64,000 bases of DNA from positions 119,226 through 183,225 of the forward strand of contig CAZAMB010000011.1 in assembly GCA_964486335.1 (NCBI GenBank), read 5' to 3'. Below are positions 25,477 to 36,679 of the stretch, piece after piece. Source of the DNA: CAZAMB01 sp964486335. Its GTDB lineage: Bacteria; Planctomycetota; Phycisphaerae; UBA1845. The notes beneath the pieces are model-generated. The model saw nothing but the letters and a program-made list of their open reading frames with translations. It had not been told where the DNA came from and did not search any database. A program made the position numbers and the translations under genes. Numbering within the stretch: position 1 is the stretch's first letter; every line of letters begins with the position of its first letter.

Positions 25477-26913
25477 ATGACCACAAAGATCTATCCCTAT
25501 TATGTCGCCGGGCGTCCGGTCGCGGCCAATGCCGATCTGATCGTCACCAATAAGTTCACCGGCGACCCGGCGTTTCGCGTCGCCCTCGCCGACGGCAATA
25601 CGCTCGACGCCGCGATCGCCGCCGCCGCACGGGCATCGGACGCCACCCGCCGGCTGCCCAGCTACAAACGCCGCGACATCCTGCTTCACGTGGTCCGGCG
25701 GATCGAAGAGCGCGCCGAGGAACTGGCTCAAATCGTCACCATCGAAACCGGAAAGCCCATTCGCGACGCTCGCGGCGAGGTCTCACGCATGTCCGACACT
25801 TTTCGAGTCGCGGCCGAAGAGGCAACTCGCATCGGCGGCGAGTGCATTCCGTTGGACATCGGCCCGCGCACCCAGGCCTACGAGGGATTCACCCGCCGAT
25901 TTCCGGTCGGACCCTGCGCCTTCATCACGCCCTTCAACTTTCCGCTCAACCTCGTTGCCCACAAGGTCGCTCCGGCCATCGCGGTCGGATGTCCGTTCGT
26001 GTTGAAGCCTGCCAGCGCCACGCCGGTCAGCGCCTTGATGCTCGGCGAAATCCTCGCGGAAACCGATTGGCCCGCGGGTGCATGCAATATTCTTCCCTGT
26101 TCGGCCGATACCGCCGCCGTGCTGGTCACCGATGTACGGATCAAGCTGTTGAGCTTTACGGGTTCCCCGTCGGTGGGTTGGTCACTGAAGGCTCGCGCCG
26201 GCAGAAAAAAGGTCGTGCTGGAGCTGGGCGGCAACGCGGCCTGCATCGTCGATGAGGGAGTCGATGTCGAAGCGGTGGCGGATCGACTCATTCTCGGCGC
26301 GTTTTATCAATCCGGCCAAAGCTGCATCAGTGTTCAGCGCATTATCGCTCACGAGAGTCTGTTCGATGCGTTGCGAGACGCGCTGTGTCGGCGGGCCGCA
26401 AAGCTCGTTGCCGGCGATCCGTTGGATGAAGCCACCTTTCTGGGGCCGTTGATATCTCTCGACGACGCGCTCCGCGTCGAACAATGGGTGAACGAAGCCG
26501 TCGCCGCGGGCGCGCAGGTCGTCTGCGGAGGCCGTCGCAAAGGGGCATTCTACGACGCGACAATCCTGACGAGCGTCCCGCGCGATCAGAACATCAGTTG
26601 CGTGGAGGCGTTTGGACCGGTGGCGACGTTGCAGCCCTTCTCGGACTTCAACGAGGCCGTTCGCATCGCCAACGACAGCGAGTTCGGCCTCCAGGCCGGC
26701 GTTTTCACGCGCGACATCGACCGCGCGTTCCAAGCGTTCGCCGAGCTGGAAGTCGGCGGCGTGATCATCAACGACGTTCCCAGCTTCCGATTCGACAACA
26801 TGCCCTACGGCGGGATCAAGGGATCCGGGTTTGGTCGCGAAGGCGTGCGCTACGCGATGGAAGAAATGACGGAGCTGAAACTGTTCGTGCGCCGAAGGAC
26901 CGATCGCGCTTGA
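25477..26913 (+). CDS. NAD(P)-dependent aldehyde dehydrogenase
   Basis: 478 residues, full family length. Visible motifs: FITPFNFPLNLVAHKVAPA (cofactor and substrate channel), KPASATP, SFTGSPSVGW (coenzyme binding), the general-base Glu in LELGGNA and the catalytic Cys in QSGQSCIS. The C-terminal part has EAFGPVA and GGIKGSGFGREGVRYAMEEMTE. It belongs to the branch of succinate-semialdehyde/glyceraldehyde-type dehydrogenases, but the substrate cannot be fixed from the sequence. The upstream neighbour is a DUF6504 protein; downstream come a family A repeat and a hairpin. Confidence 0.92.
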   Translation: MTTKIYPYYVAGRPVAANADLIVTNKFTGDPAFRVALADGNTLDAAIAAAARASDATRRLPSYKRRDILLHVVRRIEERAEELAQIVTIETGKPIRDARGEVSRMSDTFRVAAEEATRIGGECIPLDIGPRTQAYEGFTRRFPVGPCAFITPFNFPLNLVAHKVAPAIAVGCPFVLKPASATPVSALMLGEILAETDWPAGACNILPCSADTAAVLVTDVRIKLLSFTGSPSVGWSLKARAGRKKVVLELGGNAACIVDEGVDVEAVADRLILGAFYQSGQSCISVQRIIAHESLFDALRDALCRRAAKLVAGDPLDEATFLGPLISLDDALRVEQWVNEAVAAGAQVVCGGRRKGAFYDATILTSVPRDQNISCVEAFGPVATLQPFSDFNEAVRIANDSEFGLQAGVFTRDIDRAFQAFAELEVGGVIINDVPSFRFDNMPYGGIKGSGFGREGVRYAMEEMTELKLFVRRRTDRA

Positions 26914-26975
26914 CCGCCCCTGGTCGCCATGGCCGCAAACGGCATCGAAAGCGTGACACGCATTGTGCTATTGCT

Positions 26976-27067
26976 CATAACGATCGAATGTAGCGTCACC
27001 CCTTGTGGGTGACGCCTTACCCGATTCGTCGGGGACAAGACCCGACGCTACACTTAATCGTTACATG
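26976..27067. repeat. Inverted-repeat element family A, copy 2
   Basis: Left arm CATAACGATCGAATGTAGCG and right arm GACGCTACACTTAATCGTTA plus CATG; inner hairpin GCGTCACCCCTTGTGGGTGACGC. It matches copy 1 (9914-10004) at the great majority of positions. Confidence 0.8.
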
Positions 27068-27075
27068 CTCTAAAT

Positions 27076-27111
27076 GCCGCGAGCCGTGGAGTCAGATCCA
27101 CGGCTCGCGGC
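27076..27111. terminator. Strong hairpin, terminator-like, possibly bidirectional
   Basis: Perfect 14-bp stem GCCGCGAGCCGTGG (27076-27089) / CCACGGCTCGCGGC (27098-27111) with an 8-nt loop. The following GTTCGTTCAGTTT is only weakly T-rich. It lies between the convergent aldehyde dehydrogenase and protease genes. Confidence 0.6.
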
Positions 27112-27202
27112 GTTCGTTCAGTTTGAAATCTACGACAGACCAACTCAGTCGCCGCGCGGCGCGATTTCGGAAAACCGCGTTAGCGACCATTACAACTACG
27201 GG

Positions 27203-27236
27203 GCGAGCCGCGAACTTTAGTTCGCGCGGACTCCCG
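27203..27236 (+). repeat. Short derivative of family B
   Basis: GCGAGCCGCGAAC joined to AGTTCGCGCGGAC: the two blocks that flank a 25-bp centre in the full copy at 63827-63976, here with that centre missing. Confidence 0.45.
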
Positions 27237-27278
27237 AAGCGTTTAGCTGGTCATCCGCTTCGATTGCAGCAAAAGCAA

Positions 27279-28562
27279 CTAGTTCTCTCGCCGAATGAGT
27301 GACAGCCCCAGCACCATAACAACCAGCGGAATCATCCCGATCGGACCGCAAATGCCGACGGGGCCGCCGCCGGTGTTATCGATCACATCCTCGATATCGC
27401 ATCCGTCCACGTCGACTTCCGCGCCGGCCGGAGTGTCCGGACAGAAGTCGTCGTCGTCGATCACGCCGTCGCCGTCCGCGTCGTCGTCCGTGCCCGTTCC
27501 ATTATCGTTGTCGGTTCCGTTGTCGTTGCTATTGCCGTTGTCGGTACCGTTGTCGTTGCCATTGCCGTTGTCGGTTCCGTTATCGTTCCCGTTGTCGTTG
27601 CCGTTGTCCGTGGTTCCCGTGCCGCCGTCGCCCACTGCACTCTGAATCGCCGCCTGAAAATCGGGAATCATGACCGACGCGAGCAGCGTGAACCCGTCCG
27701 TGCAGATCGGATCCTGCGGACAAACCGTCGCCCGAAAGCAGTCGCCGTCCTGATAAAAATCGTCAACCGCCAGGTCGGAACTCACCACGCCTTCGATTGT
27801 GCCCGTCATCGCGTCGATGATCGGCCCGCCGGAGTTCCCTTCGATGATGTCCATGTCCGCCTCAAACCCGAAGTCGACGATGGTCTGCACCGTCGAATTG
27901 TCCGAAAACTTCATCGGCAAGCCCGCGCCGAACCCGATCGCCACCAGGCTCTGCCCCACCGCGACCGAACCGCTCGACCGCACCGGAACCGGCGTGCGCC
28001 CGGTGATCTCCCGCTCAAGCCGAACCACGGCCCAGTCGTTGGCGGTGTCCGCTTCATTCACCAGCCCCAAAACCTCGGACACGCGAACCAGTTGATCCGC
28101 GTTGAACGTCGAAGGGTTCACGCCGGCCTGTTTGACGGCATAATCAAACACGCAATAAAACGTGCTCAAATCCGTGCGCGTACCGTTGTCATCGAGGCAG
28201 TGCCCCGCGGTGACGAGTGCGTTCGGCGCGATGAGCGTCGCCGTGCAAAAGGCCGCCGTCGGCTGATCACCGAACGGCTCTCCGGCACAAAGCGGACTGC
28301 GATTCGTCGCCAGCGTGTCGGCGTTGATCGTGAAGGTCCCGTCGCCGTTGTCCGTGATCGCGTCGTTCGTCACGAACGCACACACCGCATCGCCGATCCC
28401 CTGAAGCATCGCGCTCGTCGCGACATAATCCTTGCGATCATCCGGCGGCCGGATGATGCGCGGACGCACGCTGCTCTCCGCGAGACTGAATCCCGCGCCC
28501 GACGCGAGCAACGCCATACCAAACATGGCCATACCAGTACGAACTCTGAACCCCTGCGACAT
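27279..28562 (-). CDS. Secreted trypsin-like serine protease with C-terminal anchor signal
   Basis: 427 residues: signal peptide (MFGMALLASGAGFSLAES), a chymotrypsin-fold domain with TAGHC (His ~122), NDWAVVRL (Asp ~176) and EGNSGGPI (Ser ~245), all three triad residues in place. Then comes a linker of about 45 residues made of Asn-Gly-Asp/Thr repeats (27493-27610), a thrombospondin-type-3-like Ca loop DADGDGVIDDDDFCPDTPAG, and a tail CGPIGMIPL + hydrophobic segment + RR. That tail has the order motif-transmembrane-basic of a sorting signal and contains a Cys, as in MYXO-CTERM proteins. GAGGAG lies just before ATG 28562. Cleavage target unknown. Confidence 0.88.
   Translation of the reverse strand: MSQGFRVRTGMAMFGMALLASGAGFSLAESSVRPRIIRPPDDRKDYVATSAMLQGIGDAVCAFVTNDAITDNGDGTFTINADTLATNRSPLCAGEPFGDQPTAAFCTATLIAPNALVTAGHCLDDNGTRTDLSTFYCVFDYAVKQAGVNPSTFNADQLVRVSEVLGLVNEADTANDWAVVRLEREITGRTPVPVRSSGSVAVGQSLVAIGFGAGLPMKFSDNSTVQTIVDFGFEADMDIIEGNSGGPIIDAMTGTIEGVVSSDLAVDDFYQDGDCFRATVCPQDPICTDGFTLLASVMIPDFQAAIQSAVGDGGTGTTDNGNDNGNDNGTDNGNGNDNGTDNGNSNDNGTDNDNGTGTDDDADGDGVIDDDDFCPDTPAGAEVDVDGCDIEDVIDNTGGGPVGICGPIGMIPLVVMVLGLSLIRREN
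27493..27610. repeat. Trinucleotide-based minisatellite encoding the NGND/NGTD linker
   Basis: Tandem units of GTTGTCGTTGCCATTGCC / GTTGTCGGTTCCATT type in the protease gene; likely to vary in length between strains. Confidence 0.7.
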
Positions 28563-29584
28563 TCTCTTCTCCTCAATGAAAGTTAGTTTCTCAATCCGAC
28601 GCCAAGGCAAGGAGCGGCTTGTACGCGATCCACAGAGCCAAGTCAATTCGGAGTTCATGCGAGCTTTTCGGTGCGGCTGCGATTTGCAGGTTCGACAAAG
28701 CCGCGACCAATGCGGAAGCGCTGTCCCCGAAGTCTCGCCCCCGGACGAGCCGCGAACTTGACCAACCCGTTCGCCGGCAGCTCGCTCGACCCGCGCGAAA
28801 GGGAAATGTTCAATACAACACGAAAGTACATGCGAATCGTGGAAAGCGAAGCGTGAAAGACTCGCTTCAAATAACCCACCGCCGCCGTCAGTCGCGGTCC
28901 CGCCAAACCGCCCTTCTGGACCGCCGCCGGAAGGGGCGCGTACTCCGCTTTCCGACATCGCCGAGACCAGCAAGCCTCGCCACGATGCTCCAGGACTCGA
29001 ACCCCTCGCTCGATGATCTCGACCTGCTGCACCACCCGCGCCTCCTTCGATCGCGGCTGCACTGCAGAGTGGTTGATGAAGGGCGATCATCCATTGGCTT
29101 GCGGGTCCCGGTGGGCCCAGCCTTGTTAGGTGTCGAAGGGTCGCTCAGGGGAAATGCGTACCGCCCGCAGGAATCGAAAGGTCCGGATGCTGCGCAGCAA
29201 CGGTTGCCACGACAAAGTCCGGAGACTCATCCCCGGACACGGGCGACGATGAAAAGAACGATGGATCTCACAGCGCTCTGGGTCCTTGTGTTGCTACGGT
29301 CAGTTTCGATGCCGTTGAGGTGCTGGGCGACCCATGCGTGGAATAATATGCGGGCCTCGTTTTCGCGGTCGCGCTCAATGATTCCAAAGCGGTGCATTCG
29401 CGGGATGCTTGATTTTCGGTCGCGAACGGTCACGGACCACCCAACGCCACCAAGTCGGTGAATCGGAGCTTCGATGCGCGCTTATTTGAGTGCTTGGCCA
29501 CGCTGGCGCGCAACGTTAGAATCTCGATAACGGACGACGCCCGGACCGTCCGAACGATGGAATTGTAGTGCAAAACCGCGTTTC
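28563..29584. other. 1.0-kb region without a recognisable gene
   Basis: Several overlapping open frames occur on both strands, but none has a plausible start site, domain or codon pattern. A fragment of repeat B (GAGCCGCGAAC) is at about 28750. A hairpin GTCCGG...CCGGAC is at 29217-29238. The last part carries the promoter of the tRNA-Lys gene. Confidence 0.5.
29494..29522 (+). promoter_or_regulatory. Candidate tRNA-Lys promoter
   Basis: -35 TTGGCC (29494-29499), 17-bp spacer, -10 TAGAAT (29517-29522); start site expected ~29529, 56 bp before the tRNA. Confidence 0.5.
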
Positions 29585-29656
29585 GGGGGTGTAGCTCAGT
29601 GGTAGAGCAACGGCCTTTTAAGCCGTAGGTCTTGGGTTCGAGCCCCAACACCCTCA
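29585..29656 (+). tRNA. tRNA-Lys (anticodon TTT)
   Basis: Cloverleaf: acceptor GGGGGTG/CACCCTC (one G-T pair), D arm GCTCAGTGGTAGAGC, anticodon stem ACGGC/GCCGT around loop CTTTTAA (anticodon TTT), T arm TTGGG-TTCGAGC-CCCAA, discriminator A. CCA is not encoded. Confidence 0.96.
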
Positions 29657-29817
29657 GTACTCAAAATCCTCGGAGGATTCCCTGGTTTGGCCTTGTTTTT
29701 TAAGGGTTTTCCCGAAGTGACAGCGAGTGGCACTCACTCAGGCGCTCGCCGACGCGGCACGCCCGTTCTTGCCGGAATCTGGACTTGACTCCGTACAACG
29801 CTTTTTTGACCGCCTGT

Positions 29818-29846
29818 CAGCGCCAAGGGTCAGTTCGCGCGGACGC
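29818..29846 (+). repeat. Partial copy of repeat family B
   Basis: CAGCGCCAAGGGTCAGTTCG followed by CGCGGAC matches the right half of the block in 63876-63904. Confidence 0.4.
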
Positions 29847-29881
29847 GCGAAGTTTCGAGCGGTAGGAAATCGGACGCTCGG

Positions 29882-30649
29882 CTAAACGCCTGGCGATTCG
29901 CACGTGCCCCTGTCGGTTTCCGCCGCGTTCGGCAACGTAAACCCCGTCCCGCATTCCGGACATCGCGCCTCCGTCAATCCCGTGAGATCATAGCCGCAAT
30001 GAAGGCACAGTCCGCGCCGACGACGCGAAGAAAACCTGATAACGGAGATGGCTCGGTGAGCAGGGTAGGCCGCGCATAGTAGGAGCAGAAGCCAAATAGG
30101 GACACGAACACTTACATAAGCGATATCCTGCCCCGGAGGAGGTTGAGGATTTGTCGCCAACGTAAGCCAGCCGCAATCGACCAACCCGAAGAAACCGCCA
30201 AAGCGATTTAACCAATTGTGCAGTCGAGTCAAGTTCTGTTGAGTTTCGGAATAGACGGCTTCGAAGAACAATTCCGAGCCAACAACTTGGAGCGATGTCA
30301 TCGAAGATTCGGGCAGCCGTTCATATTGTGGCTCCTTCAAGTAGATACCTGTTAAGGTCAGACAGCTCCACGAGGCAAGGAAGACGATTTCGAAGAAGAG
30401 GGCCGAGAATGCCGTCACCGCGATGCGACGAGCGATCGAACGCAGAGTTCCGCGCTGAGGTCGTGGAAGCACGAGCGGGAAGACCAGCAAGCAAATCGCC
30501 GCCGTGATCCCCGGCATGATAGAAAATCTGAGCTGCCCGCAACAGTTGATATCGGGGCAGTTGCGAGCAACATAATCCGGCCCGTATCGCGCGAAGAAAA
30601 GCAATACCGCGGCTAACAGAACAAGGCGAAATCGCCATTCGCGCTTCAA
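29882..30649 (-). CDS. Membrane protein with C-terminal zinc ribbon
   Basis: 255 residues with about four hydrophobic segments (FRLVLLAAVLLFFARYG, AICLLVFPLVL, ALFFEIVFLASWSCL, IWLLLLLCAAYPAH) and a C-terminal ribbon CLHCGYDLTGL...RCPECG that sits after the last membrane segment. The likely start is TTG at 30649, overlapping the TGA of the preceding gene as TTGA, so translation is probably coupled. It is a clear relative of the next gene, which has the same ribbon. Function unknown. Confidence 0.72.
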   Translation of the reverse strand: MKREWRFRLVLLAAVLLFFARYGPDYVARNCPDINCCGQLRFSIMPGITAAICLLVFPLVLPRPQRGTLRSIARRIAVTAFSALFFEIVFLASWSCLTLTGIYLKEPQYERLPESSMTSLQVVGSELFFEAVYSETQQNLTRLHNWLNRFGGFFGLVDCGWLTLATNPQPPPGQDIAYVSVRVPIWLLLLLCAAYPAHRAISVIRFSSRRRRGLCLHCGYDLTGLTEARCPECGTGFTLPNAAETDRGTCESPGV

Positions 30650-31140
30650 GGCTCAACTTGCCTCAAAAACGGCTGCCCGCACTCCGGACATCGCTGTTCC
30701 GTTAATCCCGTGAGATCATAGCCGCACTTGGCGCACTGACCTTGTTTCGAGATGGGACGACGGTTCCACAAAAGGACCGTTGGTATCGCGAACGCAACCA
30801 CGGGCATCCACCCACCCGTGAGCGGGACCATTGCTGGACAGTCCATCCACCAAATCGTTTTGAATCGAGACTTCCCGATGTGGATGAAACCCTTGTATCC
30901 TTGTTGTCGAAACATGTTGGCACCCCGAAACAAGCAGCATCCTCCGGACTCGTAATATGCTACCCAACGCGACCCCACAAACAGAAAACTATAGCGCATA
31001 CTTGCAACCCATACGATTAGCAAGGCAATACAACACACAGAGCCGGTAAAAAAGGCGAAGCGCCGGACGCGGTTGTGAAATCGTACTATGAAGGCGATGA
31101 CGCTACCGATTCCCAACGTAATAAGCGAGTAGTATATCAT
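30646..31140 (-). CDS. Membrane protein with C-terminal zinc ribbon
   Basis: 164 residues: hydrophobic segments near residues 5-20 and 28-48 and another around 110-130 (MPVVAFAIPTVLLW), then the ribbon CAKCGYDLTGL...RCPECGQPF close to the C-terminus. The ribbon differs at only a few positions from that of the overlapping gene downstream (29882-30649). It starts at ATG 31140. The two form a coupled pair of unknown function, and the same ribbon appears at the N-terminus of the protein encoded at 7360-7824. Confidence 0.72.
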   Translation of the reverse strand: MIYYSLITLGIGSVIAFIVRFHNRVRRFAFFTGSVCCIALLIVWVASMRYSFLFVGSRWVAYYESGGCCLFRGANMFRQQGYKGFIHIGKSRFKTIWWMDCPAMVPLTGGWMPVVAFAIPTVLLWNRRPISKQGQCAKCGYDLTGLTEQRCPECGQPFLRQVEP

Positions 31141-31246
31141 CTTGCGGACTTCCCTCTGAATTCGGAGGACCTCAGTTCCGTAATCGGTCCGAACTTGCCT
31201 CTCAATTCACAGACATGCCTGACACGCGGCAACCTCGAATTATAGA

Positions 31247-32146
31247 TCAATAATCAGCAATTAACGAACACAATCGTCTCAGGTTCACCTTGTCGAAATC
31301 CGTTCCCCGGCCATCCGTCCCCTTCGGCGTTTCGAGGATGAACGGCACGTCGACGAACCGCGGATCGTTCACGAAGTGAGCAAAGCCGGCCTTGCCGATC
31401 TTCCCCTTGCCGATGTGCTCGTGCCGATCGACCCGGCTGCCCAGTTCCTTCTTCGAGTCGTTCGTGTGAATGCACCGCACGCGACCCAGGCCGAACGTCC
31501 GATCCATCTCGTCGATCATCGCCGCAAAGCCCTCCGCCGTCCGAAAGTCATAACCGGCCGCGAAGAGATGGCACGTATCCAGACAAACGCCGAGCCGGCC
31601 GATCTCGCGAACCCGGTCCAGAATCGCCGCAAGCTGCTCGAAGTGCCATCCAATGGCACTTCCCTGCCCGGCCGTCGTCTCCAAAAGGATCATCGTTCGA
31701 AACCCCGCGCAGCGCCGATGCACTTCGTCGAGCGACGCCGCGATATGAGCGATGCCTTCTTCAACCGTGCCGGTCAGGTGCGCCCCCGGATGAAATACCA
31801 GCGACTCGACGCCCAGCGCCTCGCAGCGCGTCAGTTCATCGACCATCGCGTTGATGCTCATCTCCCGCGTGCTCTTGGCCGGCGACGCGAGGTTAAGCAA
31901 GTAGCTCGCGTGGGCCACGATCGGTGCCACATCGTTGGCACTCCGCGCCGCGCGAAACCGCGAAATTTGATCCTCGCTCAGCAGGCCTGCCCGCCATTGA
32001 CGCTGGTTCTTCACGAAGACTTGCAGGCAATCGCACCCGACCGCGACCGCCGCCGTGATGGCGTTTTCCAGCCCTCCCGCGACGGACAAGTGTGCTCCGA
32101 ACCGCGGCCCTTTGCCTCTTCTTCCAAGTCTCACTGAATGACCCAT
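31247..32146 (-). CDS. nfo: Endonuclease IV (AP endonuclease)
   Basis: Cuts DNA 5' of abasic sites in base-excision repair and is a three-zinc TIM barrel. The 299 residues contain the family signatures GAHLSVAGGL at the start, VFVKNQRQW, AHASYLLNL, ESLVFHPGAH, LLETTAGQGS, GVCLDTCHLFAAGYD, HTNDSKKELGSRVDRHEHIGKG and PFILETPKG, which include the zinc-binding His, Asp and Glu residues. ATG 32146 gives a normal length; an in-frame ATG at 32182 is possible. It is divergent from the 23S rRNA leader. Confidence 0.94.
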   Translation of the reverse strand: MGHSVRLGRRGKGPRFGAHLSVAGGLENAITAAVAVGCDCLQVFVKNQRQWRAGLLSEDQISRFRAARSANDVAPIVAHASYLLNLASPAKSTREMSINAMVDELTRCEALGVESLVFHPGAHLTGTVEEGIAHIAASLDEVHRRCAGFRTMILLETTAGQGSAIGWHFEQLAAILDRVREIGRLGVCLDTCHLFAAGYDFRTAEGFAAMIDEMDRTFGLGRVRCIHTNDSKKELGSRVDRHEHIGKGKIGKAGFAHFVNDPRFVDVPFILETPKGTDGRGTDFDKVNLRRLCSLIADY

Positions 32147-32257
32147 GTTCGCAATCGCCTTCCGGACCATAACTTCATGCACTGCCCAAAGTTATGTTCC
32201 GTCACTCCTCGTTACGACGCAATGCGCTCGCCGTCCAAAAAAAAGTCCCTTGGTCGC

Positions 32258-32285
32258 TTGACGGCCCCGCCAGTTCTGATACGGT
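32258..32285 (+). promoter_or_regulatory. Candidate rRNA promoter
   Basis: -35 TTGACG (32258-32263), 16-bp spacer ending in TGA, extended -10 TACGGT (32280-32285). It is placed upstream of the boxA of the 23S leader. The -10 is weak. Confidence 0.4.
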
Positions 32286-32336
32286 AGCCGATTCGCCCCC
32301 GGACTCAGGCATCGGCCCGGTCCAGGGCGAAGTAGT

Positions 32337-32348
32337 TGCTCTTTGACA
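32337..32348 (+). promoter_or_regulatory. boxA antitermination element in the 23S leader
   Basis: TGCTCTTTGACA differs from the E. coli rrn boxA TGCTCTTTAACA at one position. It lies ~250 bp before the mature 23S 5' end, as expected for the NusB/NusE binding site that protects rRNA transcription from Rho. Confidence 0.7.
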
Positions 32349-32581
32349 ATCGAAGATGTGGACGCGGGTCCGTCGGAAATGGCGAAAAACCGCCGCAAAA
32401 GCGGTGTTTTGTCCATCGTCGGCGGACCAAGGTAATGTGGATTAGAATCCATTGATTCTCATCGAGCCATGCGCTGTCGGACGCTTTTTCAGGTCTGCCG
32501 ACGCATGAAATCGAAACGAATCTCAAGCGCTGGAAGTCGGCTTGAACACAAGATGCTGCTCCGGTCGTTCTGACCGGTGAC

Positions 32582-32597
32582 AGCCCCTCATGATTGT

Positions 32598-32605
<8 letters not shown>
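32582..32605 (+). other. Processing stem flanking the 23S rRNA (5' arm; 3' arm at 35498-35521)
   Basis: The 24 nt from AGCCCCTCATGA to GTGGTCAAGC pair with 35498-35521; only one C-C and two internal T/T positions break the helix. This is the kind of stem cut by RNase III to release pre-23S rRNA. Confidence 0.85.
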
Positions 32606-35507
<2,902 letters not shown>

Positions 35508-35567
35508 TTTCATGAGCGGCTGTCCAAGCCGCTTCCAGCAGGATTCAACGTTACGTTTCCTTATCCG

Positions 35568-35593
35568 GCCTCCGAAACTTTGGTTTCGGAGGC
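35568..35593 (+). terminator. Hairpin after the 23S rRNA gene
   Basis: 11-bp stem GCCTCCGAAAC / GTTTCGGAGGC with a 4-nt loop and no T tract. It could be a processing or terminator structure. The stretch 35594-35755 shows nothing else, in particular no 5S rRNA. Confidence 0.5.
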
Positions 35594-35755
35594 GGATCGC
35601 GTCCGCATTTCGATTGCATTCTTCCCCTTTGGTTTAACCAATCCATTTGACTTTGTCGTAGGCGCCGGTGAGCGTTGTGGTGTTCAAACGCCAAGCCGCG
35701 TGGTTTTCTTTGACCTGCAACGGCAGGCGGCGGGGGCCTTGCTCCGCGAATGACG

Positions 35756-35784
35756 TTGTCAACGGGCGATTTTCAAGCTATAAT
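35756..35784 (+). promoter_or_regulatory. Promoter of the HNH endonuclease gene
   Basis: -35 TTGTCA (35756-35761), 17-bp spacer, perfect -10 TATAAT (35779-35784). Transcription start expected near 35791, ~105 bp before the gene. Confidence 0.75.
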
Positions 35785-35895
35785 ACAGCGTGAAACCGGA
35801 GACGAACGGGGTCGAACTCCATTGAGAAAGGAGCAGACGTCTTCGCAGCGGTCGTCGCAGCGCAACCTCGATCCTACCTCGACAGCAGCGTTCTC

Positions 35896-36507
35896 ATGCT
35901 CAACGCGCATTATATGGCGATGCGCGTGGTCAGCGTGCGGCGGGCTTTCACTCTTCTTTTCAAACACGACGGGCAGGAGCGTCCCGTCGCCGAAATCGTC
36001 AGTGTTGAGGAAGGACGATACGTTTCATATGACTTCGCCGACTGGGCGGAGCTGAGCCGGTTCCGCAGGGAATTCGAGCCGGCAAGTCACGATTGGATTC
36101 GCACGGTCCGTTTCGACATCGTCGTTCCTCGGATCATCCGAGTGCTGACCTTTGCCCGGCTTCCCCGGCAAGAAGTGAAATTCAACCGTCGAAATCTCTT
36201 CGCTCGCGATCATAATACGTGTCAATATTGCGGCAAGAAGTTCACGACCTCCAACCTCAGCCTCGATCATGTCATCCCCCGTTCGCGCGGCGGAAAGACG
36301 ACCTGGGAGAACATCGTCTGCGCGTGCCTCAAGTGCAATGTTCGCAAGGGCGGGCGCACGCCTCACGAAGCGGGGGTGCGTCTGATCCGCTCGCCGGGAA
36401 AGCCGCGGCGGAACCCGATCATCAGCATTACCATGTCCGACCATCGTTATTCCAGCTGGCGACAGTTTCTCGACGCCGCCTATTGGGACGTCGAACTGGT
36501 TCAGTAA
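35896..36507 (+). CDS. HNH endonuclease family protein
   Basis: 203 residues. The N-terminal ~90 residues (VRRAFTLLFKH, VSYDFADWAEL) are the extension typical of a widespread HNH subfamily; then RRNLFARDHNTCQYCGKKF, LSLDHVIPRSRGGKTTWENIVCACLKCNVRKGGRTP. The latter contains two CxxC pairs, the DHVIPRSRGG histidine, Asn and the final NxxK, i.e. a complete HNH metal site. It is a housekeeping-like standalone gene with its own strong promoter; no methyltransferase or intein is adjacent. The frame is open upstream to the promoter, but no better start than ATG 35896 is seen. Confidence 0.9.
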   Translation: MLNAHYMAMRVVSVRRAFTLLFKHDGQERPVAEIVSVEEGRYVSYDFADWAELSRFRREFEPASHDWIRTVRFDIVVPRIIRVLTFARLPRQEVKFNRRNLFARDHNTCQYCGKKFTTSNLSLDHVIPRSRGGKTTWENIVCACLKCNVRKGGRTPHEAGVRLIRSPGKPRRNPIISITMSDHRYSSWRQFLDAAYWDVELVQ

Positions 36508-36526
36508 CGTAGATTGTTGCCCGGCC

Positions 36527-36605
36527 CCGCGCGAACCGACCCTTTACGCTACGCGTGACGGGGAGCAGTCCGCGGATCGCTACGATTGGTTTGGGATTAC
36601 TCTAA
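36527..36605 (-). repeat. Inverted-repeat element family B, copy 2
   Basis: CGCGCGAACCGACCCTTTACG and CGGGGAGCAGTCCGCGG align with 4291-4368; the end reads GGTTTGGGATTACTCTAA, a diverged form of the CTAG end. Confidence 0.65.
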
Positions 36606-36679
36606 CGCTGGCCAACGAGGGGTGTCGATTTTAATATGGGGAGGGAACTTCCACGGCCATCAAGCAGGAGGCACAGACA

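Noticed and set aside
27493..27610. CRISPR-like regular repeat
   Set aside because: It is a coding tandem repeat for an Asn/Gly/Asp linker, with no unique spacers.
28980..29070. A tRNA-like T-arm (GGACTCGAACCCC) on the minus strand
   Set aside because: No D arm, anticodon arm or acceptor pairing around it.
28619..29461. A 280-codon frame on the plus strand before tRNA-Lys
   Set aside because: Its composition is Arg/Ser-rich and typical of a chance frame in GC-rich DNA; no domain or start signal.
35594..35755. A 5S rRNA after the 23S
   Set aside because: No 5S landmark such as the CCGAAC/GATCCCAT block or matching ends was found.
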